A stretch of DNA of 64,000 bases from Thermoplasmatales archaeon ex4572_165 (GTDB taxonomy: Archaea; Thermoplasmatota; E2; DHVEG-1): assembly GCA_002254885.1 (NCBI GenBank), contig NJDG01000001.1, forward strand, positions 1-64,000. The letters run 5' to 3'. The notes beneath the pieces are model-generated. The model saw nothing but the letters and a program-made list of their open reading frames with translations. It ran no database searches and was not told the origin of the DNA. The translations under genes and the position numbers were made by a program. Of the stretch, positions 44,554 to 53,141 are shown piece by piece; within the stretch, counting starts at the first letter, position 1, and the number at the start of each line of letters is the position of its first letter.

Positions 44554-46240
44554 ATGGGATTACTCGAACAAGCACAATTACAAAAAAATCAATATGATGA
44601 AGAAGATCAATCAACCAATATTAATATAGACTCATTTGATGAAATTCAAGGTTCAGGACTTCTTGCAAAAGCAAATCTATCTAAAATAAAAAAACCCATA
44701 CCTTCACCAAAAAAAGTAGAGAATCGATCAGAATTACTTAAAAAATTTTATGAACCTCATGACCTCATTGAAGAACAAACTGGATTTGGCTGGGACGGAC
44801 TTGGAAAAAGAAGAATTATTAAACTTAAAGAAACAAGTGAATATTTATACCAAGTTATTGAACCTGAATTAAAGGATTACGAATTTGAAATTAAAAAAGA
44901 AATTGCTCATCTTTTTAAAATGCTGGCCGACATTAATGTCAGTGGAGACGACGAGGATGAACAGAAAAAATATCTTCAAGAAATCCTTGATCAAATAGTT
45001 AAAGATAATGATATTAAATTTTACCCTGTTGAAAAAAAAGAAAAAACAGATAAAAAATCTTTTTCAGAAATATTCCAATTTAAAAAGAAAAACAAGGGAA
45101 AATCTAAGAAAAAATCATCAACTTCACCTATTGAAAGCATAAAAAAGATTTTTGATAAAAAACAACATGCTGAAGAAAAAGAACGATTAAATCGAATTGC
45201 AAAAGAATCAAAAAAGAGAATTTATTATCATTTATTCCGAGAATTCGTAGGATATCATAGAATTGATGTCATTATGAAAGATGAAGGAATTGAAGATATC
45301 TCATGTGATGGACCAGATGTTCCCATTTTTTTATATCATAAAAAATATGATGAAATTACAACAAATGTACAATTCGAATCACCCGAAGAACTCAACTCAT
45401 TTGTAGTCAGACTTTCACAGATCTGTGGAAAACAAATATCCATTTTTTCACCAATTGTTGATGGAAAGCTACCTGATGGTTCTCGATTGCAGGCAACACT
45501 TGCACGAACGGTTACAAAAGGATCAACATACACAATCAGGCGATTCAGTTCAAATCCTTTAACACCAATTGATCTAATAAAATATCAATCCCTATCTCTT
45601 GACATGGCTGCATATTTCTGGTTAGGCATCAGACGATAAAACAGGTAAAGACATTGACATGTTTGATCTTATCCGTGCAGCTTTACGACAACGTCCAAAA
45701 GTAATCATGGTTGGAGAAGTTCGAGGTAAAGAAGCATATAGCTTATTTCAGGCAATGTCAACAGGTCACACCGCTTATTCAACTGTACACGCAAGTGACA
45801 TTCACACACTCATTCAACGTTTAGAAAATCCGCCAATTGATCTTCCCCGTGCCTTACTCACTTCTTTGGACATTATTGTTTTTCAAAATGCAATTGAAAT
45901 TGGTAAGAAATCTGTCCGAAGAATGACAAGTGTCACCGAAATCATTAAACTGGACTCAGAAACAAATCAACTAATTTTTATGGAACCTTACCGCTGGATA
46001 TCTAAAACAGATGACAGGTTTGAAATCAGAACTGGAAGTAAAATCCTTAATGATATTCGCTTACAGAATAATTGGAGCGAACAAGAGCTAGATGAAGAAC
46101 TTGAAAGACGGAAAACTATTCTCCAATGGATGATTCACACAGATAAACGAGATTATCGAGTTGTAGGAGATATTGTTTTTGATTATGAAAAACATCCAGA
46201 AGAACTTCTATTAAAAGCAAAACAGGAGTTGAACGCCTGA
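44554..46240 (+). pseudogene. type II/IV secretion-type ATPase (TadA/FlaI-like), Walker A region deleted, frameshifted
   Basis: Two frames, 44554-45639 and 45626-46240, make one ATPase. The first has a charged leader, N-terminal domain and IEDISCDGPDVPIFLYH, then SPIVDGKLPDGSRLQATLAR and YTIRRFSSNPLTPIDL, ending at LSLDMAAYFWL. The second begins ASDDKTGKDIDMFDL and has RAALRQRPKVIMVGEVRG (Walker B), the His box STGHTAYSTVHA and the C-terminal domain. In intact relatives 60-70 residues with the Walker A P-loop (GxASGKTT) and Asp box join these parts. They are missing here, and the frame changes between 45620 and 45640. The protein cannot bind ATP normally, so the pilus-like system may be dead or driven by another ATPase. 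A misassembly would look the same. Confidence 0.85.
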
Positions 46241-47100
46241 AATCAACGACATATAGTCGCTTTTGTAGAAGATTATTTGCAGACCTCTTTGAAAAATTAA
46301 ATATTAGCGAAACCAGTAGAAATCGATTACTTGAAAAAGCAGAAATTCACATGCTATACAAAGAATACTATTCAATGGTATTAATGAATATTATTTTTGG
46401 TTTTATTGTATCTTTTATATCAACCCTTATATTCTACATTCTTGTACCTCATCCTATCACCGCTTTAATTATCTTGATAGTTACTAGTCTTGTTCCAATG
46501 ATCATTGGTCTTATTTATCTGTCACTTCCAACATCAAAGGCAAAAACAAGAGGGAAAAACATAGACAGATATCTTCCATATGTAACCAATTTTATCAATA
46601 CTATGTCAGTTGCAGGAATCAACCCTGCAGAGATATTTGAAACACTATCAACAATTGAGTTGTATGGTGAAGTACAAAAAGAGGCGAAAAAAATTACAAC
46701 TGAGATTGAATTAATGGGAATTGACACAATTACCGCCCTTCAACATGCAATTAAAATAACCCCCTCAGATAAATTCAAAGAGTTTCTTCAAGGAATCCTA
46801 GGTGTTATTCAGTCAGGTAGTCAACTTGGACCTTATTTTGATCGATGTGTTGAAAGATACATGGAAGAAGATCTTGTTGAAAGAAAAAGAAACCTTGAAT
46901 CACTTGCCATCATGGCTGAATCATTTGTCGTAACAGTTATTGCATTTCCATTATTTCTTGTAATTATTATTTCAATCATGGGTATGACAAGTGGTGGAAT
47001 AAGTTATGAATTTATGTTCATTCTTGCCTTTTTAGTTCTGCCAATGGCATATTTTGGATTTTATGTCATGATGAAATCAGGTATGGGAGAAAGCGTATGA
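46237..47100 (+). CDS. TadC/GspF-type membrane platform protein 1
   Basis: Inner-membrane platform protein of the pilus-like system. The first ATG (46351) gives 249 residues, but the frame is open upstream and the extra part (YSRFCRRLFADLFEKLN) looks like a real family N-terminus. The likely start is a CTG at 46237, overlapping the ATPase stop as CTGA, with GGAG at 46225-46228. It has TM segments at the N-terminus (two, after ATG 46351) and two more at the C-terminus; between them is the T2SSF cytoplasmic domain (YLPYVTNFINTMSVAGINPAEIFETL). The next gene overlaps by ATGA. Confidence 0.82.
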   Translation: MKSTTYSRFCRRLFADLFEKLNISETSRNRLLEKAEIHMLYKEYYSMVLMNIIFGFIVSFISTLIFYILVPHPITALIILIVTSLVPMIIGLIYLSLPTSKAKTRGKNIDRYLPYVTNFINTMSVAGINPAEIFETLSTIELYGEVQKEAKKITTEIELMGIDTITALQHAIKITPSDKFKEFLQGILGVIQSGSQLGPYFDRCVERYMEEDLVERKRNLESLAIMAESFVVTVIAFPLFLVIIISIMGMTSGGISYEFMFILAFLVLPMAYFGFYVMMKSGMGESV

Positions 47101-47999
47101 AAAATGTTTTCAAAACAAAAAAATATACGTTTTCAAATGTCTACGGATCAAATATCACATTTTATATTGTCATCGCATTATCAAGTATAATTACCATTCT
47201 TTTATTCACATTTGGATTCTTTTCATTAGTTGGTGTCATTCAAACAGATCAATTAGGTTTGAATGGTTTTGATCTTATGGTGTTTGGTGTTTTATCTGGA
47301 ATTGGACCAGCAGGATTTTATACATATCTTAATACAAAAAAGAAAAAAGATATAGAATATATACTCCCAGATTTTCTTAGAGAAATTAGCAGTTCAACCG
47401 CATCAGGTATGACCGTTTTTGATGCCATCGATGCATCCTCAAAAGGAGATCATGGAAAATTAACAAAAGAAATTGTGAGAATGTCTTCACAATTATCATG
47501 GGGTATACCTGTTCAACAAGCATTGAACAATTTTGCAAAACGAATTGGAACAGACTCAGTAAAACGAATGGTAATAACCATAAATAAAGCCCTTGAAATA
47601 GGGGGAAATACATCTGCTGTTTTTGAGGCAGCTGCAAAAGAAATCGATCAGACAAAACGCGTGGAAATGCAAAGATTAGCAGAGATGAGCATGTATAGTA
47701 TTGTTATCTTTGTTAGTTTCTTTGTGTTCCTTGCAGTCATTCTCATTATTAATAAAACAATCTTTCAGGCAATGTTTGATTTACAGGATCAAATGGCAGG
47801 TCAATCAATTGGAAACATGCAAATCGCATATATTGACCAGGAATTATTGAAATATACCTTTTTTTCTTTTGTTATGGTGCAAAGTATCGGAGGCGGACTA
47901 CTCGGCGGTTTCATGATGGACGGTCGTTTATCCTCAGGCGTTCGTTTTGGATTTATTCTTGTATTGGTTTCCTTTTTCACGTTTAAATTTATTTTTTAA
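47097..47999 (+). CDS. TadC/GspF-type membrane platform protein 2
   Basis: A 300-residue second platform protein. Two N-terminal TM segments, a T2SSF cytoplasmic domain with EYILPDFLREISSSTASGMTVFDAI, and three C-terminal TM segments (with GGGLLGGFMMDG between them). Paired TadB/TadC-like proteins are typical of archaeal pili and Tad systems. The 4-nt ATGA overlap with the preceding gene shows coupled translation. Unlike the ATPase it appears intact. Confidence 0.87.
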   Translation: MKNVFKTKKYTFSNVYGSNITFYIVIALSSIITILLFTFGFFSLVGVIQTDQLGLNGFDLMVFGVLSGIGPAGFYTYLNTKKKKDIEYILPDFLREISSSTASGMTVFDAIDASSKGDHGKLTKEIVRMSSQLSWGIPVQQALNNFAKRIGTDSVKRMVITINKALEIGGNTSAVFEAAAKEIDQTKRVEMQRLAEMSMYSIVIFVSFFVFLAVILIINKTIFQAMFDLQDQMAGQSIGNMQIAYIDQELLKYTFFSFVMVQSIGGGLLGGFMMDGRLSSGVRFGFILVLVSFFTFKFIF

Positions 48000-48225
48000 A
48001 TCAACCTTTTTTTATTTTCCGATGAATTAATAAATTGTAATAAATGATAACATTACAGTATCTAGCAGGTAAAATATAATATTTCAATTTATTTTTTAAT
48101 TAATAATATAATATTGTATTACACACTCTCTTCTACTAGATACCCCCAATCTTTTTTCATTTTGTAAAAATGACAAGAATAGTATTTATAAAATAAAATA
48201 CAAAAAAAGGTAAAAGGATAGAGAG

Positions 48226-50136
48226 ATGCATAAAAATTCAATCACATCCAATACCATTGCTGTATCAGAAATAGTGGGAGGCATGCTACTTTTATTCATA
48301 GCAGTTCTTTCTTTTACCGCAATATATTCATTTGTTTTACCACTTCCTGAACCAGATGTAGATTCCTATGTAAAATTGCAAGGATATGTGAATACAAACA
48401 ACATAATTATTCTAGAACATATCGGTGGAGAGGAATTAAAATCATACTGTATCGACGTTAAATATGTAAATAATACTCTTATTGAAACAATAACTCCTGA
48501 ATTGGAATGGGAGATTTTTAGTATCGGTGATAAACCATATCCTATCAACTCAACAGTCAAATTAAACAGTTCAGACGATAAAATTAAGATCGTAGTAAGA
48601 AAAACAGATGAGGATCGAGAAATCATATTTGAAGGGATTTTACAGGGAAGAACAATAAATTCACAACCTGCAAATGATTCAAACTCCCCATATCTTATAT
48701 CAAGTCTACTTACTGATACTACAAATGAGGACCTTATTTGTTTTAATAAAACATCAACAGGAGAAAAAATCAATCTTTCATTTTCATCAACAAGTAATGT
48801 TTATAATTGGAAGGTAGATGGCTCTTCAATTTTTAATATACTATATAGCTTTGATATTAACAATTCGATTAAAGATTTCTCTAATAATAACAATACTGGA
48901 TCCAATCTAGGAGCAACGTGGACTAACCGAGGAAAGATCGCAGGTGCATATATTTTTGACGGGGATGATTTTATAACTATTCCTTATTGTTTTTCATCAT
49001 CAACTATTGGGGATATGACAATTGAGGCATGGATTAAGACAAACCAAACCGATGGAACCATTTGTAGTTTTAATCGATCGGATTATTTTTCATTATCAGC
49101 CACAGATGGAAAAATTAGGTGGTCTTCCACCGCAAATGGAAATACTTTTGATCTAATAGGTTTAATTGATGTTTCAGATAATAATTGGCATCATATCGCT
49201 GTAACATATGTCCAAAGCACAGCGGCATCAACAATATATGTTGATGGAATTCTTGATATATCTTCATCTGATTTTACACCTGGAGAGGCATTAGGTTCAG
49301 GAAGTCAAATCAGCGGTTTTATCGGAAGAGAAAAAGGCATTTACACGTCAAGTGGAACACAAAGTATTTTCATTGATGATTTTGAAACCGATAAAGGCTG
49401 GACCGTTTATGATAATGTAAATGATGGTGAATGGGATAGAGGTATCCCTATCGGAGGTGGTGATCGTGGTGATCCCCCAACTGATCATGATGGTTCGGGC
49501 AATTGTTTTCTTACAGATAATGTAGATGGTAACTCTGATGTGGACGATGGAGAGACTTTTTTAATCTCGCCATTATTTGATCTAAGTTCATATGAAAGTG
49601 TTAGTATCAACTACTCTGTATGGTATACAAATAATGATGGAGATAATGACAATAGAGATTATTTCTATGTTTCAATATCAAATGACAATGGATTTAGTTG
49701 GCATACGGCCCACACTATTGGACCTGATACACCAGATCCTATTCAATGGTATGAATATGAGTTTCAAGCAGAAGATTTCATTGCTTTAACAAATCAAGTA
49801 AGGTTCCGTTTTGAAGTTTCTGATACTGATGGTGGATCTGTTGTTGAAGCAGGTGTAGATGCGATAAATATATCTGGTGTCGCAGCAGGTGGTGCTGGAA
49901 ATTTTACAGGCATCATTGATGAATTGAAAATCTATAAAAGATCACTCTCTGAGGAGCAGATCTATCAGAATTATTTAATTGGAAATACTGGTGAAAGTGA
50001 TATTAGTGTACTTGTTTCTGAGGAAACTATCACCGGTCAATCTTGGCTATGTGAAGTAACGCCAGTTAATCAAAACATGTATGCTTCTTCTGAAAATTCA
50101 AATCAAATAAATATAAATCCATATGGAGGTGGATAA
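48226..50136 (+). CDS. pilin-type surface protein with LamG domain split by a MAM/jelly-roll-like insert
   Basis: A 636-residue protein. The N-terminus TIAVSEIVGGMLLLFIAVL is like the DUF1628 class of archaeal pilins, a hydrophobic stalk that could be assembled into a fibre after prepilin cleavage. A beta-rich region follows, then a LamG/concanavalin-like domain from FDGDDFITIPY. It is interrupted at FIGREKG by about 170 residues (FIDDFETDKGW to VDAINISG), resembling a MAM-type jelly roll, and resumes with FTGIIDELKIYKRSLSEEQI. It would bind carbohydrate or surfaces. It is followed with no gap by the next gene, whose ribosome-binding site GGAGGTGG is made by its last codons. Confidence 0.75.
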   Translation: MHKNSITSNTIAVSEIVGGMLLLFIAVLSFTAIYSFVLPLPEPDVDSYVKLQGYVNTNNIIILEHIGGEELKSYCIDVKYVNNTLIETITPELEWEIFSIGDKPYPINSTVKLNSSDDKIKIVVRKTDEDREIIFEGILQGRTINSQPANDSNSPYLISSLLTDTTNEDLICFNKTSTGEKINLSFSSTSNVYNWKVDGSSIFNILYSFDINNSIKDFSNNNNTGSNLGATWTNRGKIAGAYIFDGDDFITIPYCFSSSTIGDMTIEAWIKTNQTDGTICSFNRSDYFSLSATDGKIRWSSTANGNTFDLIGLIDVSDNNWHHIAVTYVQSTAASTIYVDGILDISSSDFTPGEALGSGSQISGFIGREKGIYTSSGTQSIFIDDFETDKGWTVYDNVNDGEWDRGIPIGGGDRGDPPTDHDGSGNCFLTDNVDGNSDVDDGETFLISPLFDLSSYESVSINYSVWYTNNDGDNDNRDYFYVSISNDNGFSWHTAHTIGPDTPDPIQWYEYEFQAEDFIALTNQVRFRFEVSDTDGGSVVEAGVDAINISGVAAGGAGNFTGIIDELKIYKRSLSEEQIYQNYLIGNTGESDISVLVSEETITGQSWLCEVTPVNQNMYASSENSNQININPYGGG

Positions 50137-52143
50137 ATGAACAAAATATTCAATAGTAAAATACAGGCAGCCATTATCATAACCGCAATTGTAATGATTG
50201 GATCAATCATGTTAAATCAAGATAATGTAAAAGCAGGATCATATAATGGTGAAGACCTTGCACTTGCAATCTTAGCCAATGAATCCTGGCTAATTGATTC
50301 ATCATATTTTGATACAGATGAATCAGGGACAAGTCAATCAATCATATTATCTTCCCTTGGACCAATGACTCCAACGGATGGATCAACATTTGTCTTATTT
50401 AGTTCAGGGGTTGCAGGAGCAACTCCAGCTACTACAAATGAGGGAAATCCTGGAGATGAACGAGGTTCATGGTTTAGTGGAGGAAAATATGGAATGCCCA
50501 GAGATCAAGCTACACTAACAATGACTTTACAGGTACCAGATGGAATGCGATATCTCTATTATGATGTTCAATTTCTAAGTACAGAATACCCCGAATGGGT
50601 CGGAACACAATATAATGATAAACTAACAATAACTGTTGATTCGCCATCTAATGGTGTCACAAGTTATATTTTTGATATCAATAGTGGTTACTTTGTTTTT
50701 GTTGATGAATTATTACCCGAAGTAGCAGGAACAGGATACAATGTTTATGCAACACAGGGATCTTCTGGCGGTGTAGATTGGGTTGACACAACATACCGAA
50801 GTGGAAAAGCAGATGCAGGTGCTTCTAGTCTAACTAGAATCGGTGGTACAACACATCCTGTATCGCCCCTTGAACAAATAACCGTAACAATTGACATCCA
50901 TGATACCGGAGATAATATTTTAGATAGTACTGCATTCATCGATAACATTATGTTTTCCGGATATTCAAAAGCAAACATCGTTGCAAGAAAAACGGTTCAA
51001 GATTTAAATGATGCTGATGTCGAACCTAATGATATTCTCCAATATACTGTTACAATTAGTAATACTGGAAATTGGTTACAACGAGATAATGATGGTCATG
51101 AATTTGAAGATAACATTCCATTAAATACTACTTATGTAGGAGGATCAGCTTCTGCATCAAGTGGAACCATTCAATATCTTTCAAATGAAAATAAAATTGT
51201 TTGGGATGGTTCAATTAATTCAGAAAGTAGTATCTCTCTATCATTTGAGGTTCGAGTAAATGATTCCTTACCAAATGGTTCTCTTATTCGAAATCAAGGA
51301 GTTGTATATTGGGATAGTGATGGTAGCTATCCATATAATAACGATGCTGTTGAGTTAACTGACGATCCATATAGTGATGATGGAATTGATCAAGATAACG
51401 ATAGCGATACCAATGATGATGATCCGACGGATCTTTATGTCGTCTCATTTGAAACTCCAGCTCAAGTTACGGAATCATTTTCAGATGATGAAAATGGAGG
51501 ATCAGCAACAGAATCCTATATGGATAGAAACTGGTTTTCTACAAGTTCAGAATCAGGAGAAAGCAATTTCGAAGTCGTCGATGGATATTATGATGATACA
51601 CCTAAATCATTTAAAACAAAGATAAGAGCCGCAGGTAGCCCACAATATTGGTATTACAACTTAACAAATCTTGAAGGAGTATTAACCTCCTGGCAAATTA
51701 ATTTCAAATGTGGAAATGCTACTGAATCATCTGAATTAGTATTGGATTTTACAAATAGCGAGGATGAAAGCATCGCAAAACTCATGTTTGCATATATCAA
51801 GCAAGGGACTAATCCACCGGTTGACTGGGTTGTAAAACTCTATTACTGGAGTCCTTCATCAGCCTCATGGCTACAGTTGGAAACAAGTACTGGATACCTT
51901 TACAATCATTGGTATACTCTAAACATTGATATCCTGGATGCGTTTCATTTACGTTATTCTCTATATGTAAAAGGATTAGGTCTTGTTGATACAAAGGATG
52001 ATCTAAGTATGGATGAGCTTATCACTTCATACATACCAGGGTCACAACAATCAAATCTTGCATACATTAAATGGGAAACTTCGATGAATCCAATTGTATG
52101 CCCAATGTTTTTCTGGGATGAACACATAATAGAACTATCATAA
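50137..52143 (+). CDS. secreted protein with choice-of-anchor-L-like and DUF11-like domains
   Basis: A 668-residue protein with an N-terminal hydrophobic segment (IQAAIIITAIVMIGSIM), probably secreted. Residues about 35-275 resemble the choice-of-anchor L module (DLALAILANES, GSTFVLFSSG, YLYYDVQFLSTEYPEWVG, STAFIDNIMFSG). A DUF11-type domain follows (ARKTVQDLNDADVEPNDILQ, then TISNTGNW) with acidic Asp-rich stretches that may bind Ca2+ (DDGIDQDNDSDTNDDDP). The final 200 residues look like a lectin-type beta-sandwich. There is no C-terminal anchor. It starts immediately after the LamG pilin-type gene, so both are surface products of the same operon. Confidence 0.75.
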   Translation: MNKIFNSKIQAAIIITAIVMIGSIMLNQDNVKAGSYNGEDLALAILANESWLIDSSYFDTDESGTSQSIILSSLGPMTPTDGSTFVLFSSGVAGATPATTNEGNPGDERGSWFSGGKYGMPRDQATLTMTLQVPDGMRYLYYDVQFLSTEYPEWVGTQYNDKLTITVDSPSNGVTSYIFDINSGYFVFVDELLPEVAGTGYNVYATQGSSGGVDWVDTTYRSGKADAGASSLTRIGGTTHPVSPLEQITVTIDIHDTGDNILDSTAFIDNIMFSGYSKANIVARKTVQDLNDADVEPNDILQYTVTISNTGNWLQRDNDGHEFEDNIPLNTTYVGGSASASSGTIQYLSNENKIVWDGSINSESSISLSFEVRVNDSLPNGSLIRNQGVVYWDSDGSYPYNNDAVELTDDPYSDDGIDQDNDSDTNDDDPTDLYVVSFETPAQVTESFSDDENGGSATESYMDRNWFSTSSESGESNFEVVDGYYDDTPKSFKTKIRAAGSPQYWYYNLTNLEGVLTSWQINFKCGNATESSELVLDFTNSEDESIAKLMFAYIKQGTNPPVDWVVKLYYWSPSSASWLQLETSTGYLYNHWYTLNIDILDAFHLRYSLYVKGLGLVDTKDDLSMDELITSYIPGSQQSNLAYIKWETSMNPIVCPMFFWDEHIIELS

Positions 52144-52176
52144 AAATAAAAAAAAAGAAGAAGGTGAGAAGGAAAA

Positions 52177-52893
52177 ATGGCAAGGGAATTCACTCGTAAT
52201 TTATTAATAATGGGCTTATCTATCATGGTCGGAATTGTAGTTATAACATTTTTCTTAGCAGATGTTGTGTATCAATCTCAGATTCAGCAATTAAACTCAG
52301 AACACGTATCAGAAATCGAAAATATTGAAGAAAACAATATCTTTTTTACCTCTAGTTTTCTTGAATCCTCCGTTCTCCTTGATTCAGCAAGGGAAGATAG
52401 AGCATTTGGAAATTATCATTTTGATCTTGCACACTTATTTTTCACAAGTGCTCTTTCTGAAAGAAACGAGACAAAAATGGATGCGTATAGACTAGATTGT
52501 GAAAAGAACTGTTCAAAAGCCCTTCCAAAATATGAATTATCAAGTCAGAATTTTATACTTGCTTCATCTTTTTTCGAATCAACAAAACAATACACAAATT
52601 TTCAGAGTTACGATACATTACTTTCAATGTATGTAAATCTTACAAATTCCGGAGCGAAATTAACATTACTTCGATATAATGCAACAATATATCTAAAAAT
52701 GATTGCAGAAAACATTACATTTGTAAACAACTCCGCAGTACCATTAATGGATAATTTATCTGATATAATGGATCTGTTCAATCAAACAATGATGGAATAT
52801 GGTGGAGAACTTGGAAATTATGAGGAAATTCAAGATGAAATAGATGAATATAACATTGAAGGATTTAGTCCAATTAGAGAACAAGTCCCCTAA
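52177..52893 (+). CDS. single-TM extracytoplasmic helical protein
   Basis: A 238-residue protein with an N-terminal membrane segment (LLIMGLSIMVGIVVITFFLADVVY) and a mostly helical extracytoplasmic domain. Two Cys (DCEKNC) are in a C-x-x-x-C arrangement near residue 109. Many N-glycosylation-type N-x-S/T sites are present. The gene has a GGTGAG ribosome-binding site and follows the secreted protein by 33 nt, so it ends the surface operon begun at 48226. Function is unknown; the pilus context suggests an accessory or minor component. A tRNA gene lies 105 nt downstream. Confidence 0.72.
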   Translation: MAREFTRNLLIMGLSIMVGIVVITFFLADVVYQSQIQQLNSEHVSEIENIEENNIFFTSSFLESSVLLDSAREDRAFGNYHFDLAHLFFTSALSERNETKMDAYRLDCEKNCSKALPKYELSSQNFILASSFFESTKQYTNFQSYDTLLSMYVNLTNSGAKLTLLRYNATIYLKMIAENITFVNNSAVPLMDNLSDIMDLFNQTMMEYGGELGNYEEIQDEIDEYNIEGFSPIREQVP

Positions 52894-52998
52894 TCTCACC
52901 CTATTTCCCAATTAAAAGAGGGATAATTTTAATAGGAATATCGACATTGCCAGGGAAAAAGTTAAAGAAAGGGACGCAATTACCCTTTTGAAATAAAT

Positions 52999-53071
52999 GC
53001 CCTGGTAGTGTAGTGGCCTATCATCCTAGCCTGTCGAGCTAGGGACTCGGATTCAAATTCCGGCCGGGGCG
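52999..53071 (+). tRNA. tRNA-Asp (GTC)
   Basis: Acceptor stem GCCCTGG pairs with CCGGGGC (one T-G pair) with discriminator G, as in Asp tRNAs. The anticodon loop CTGTCGA gives GTC; the stem CTAGC/GCTAG is perfect. T arm CCGGA-type with TTCAAAT is present. No intron and no encoded CCA. Confidence 0.95.
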
Positions 53072-53141
53072 CTTTTAATTTTCCTTTTGGATTTTCACGA
53101 TAACTATATATGAAATAAACAGGTAAAGAATATTACATTGG

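Noticed and set aside
45600-45665. Programmed frameshift in the pilus ATPase
   Set aside because: A frameshift alone would not restore the missing Walker A segment; the coding sequence itself is absent.
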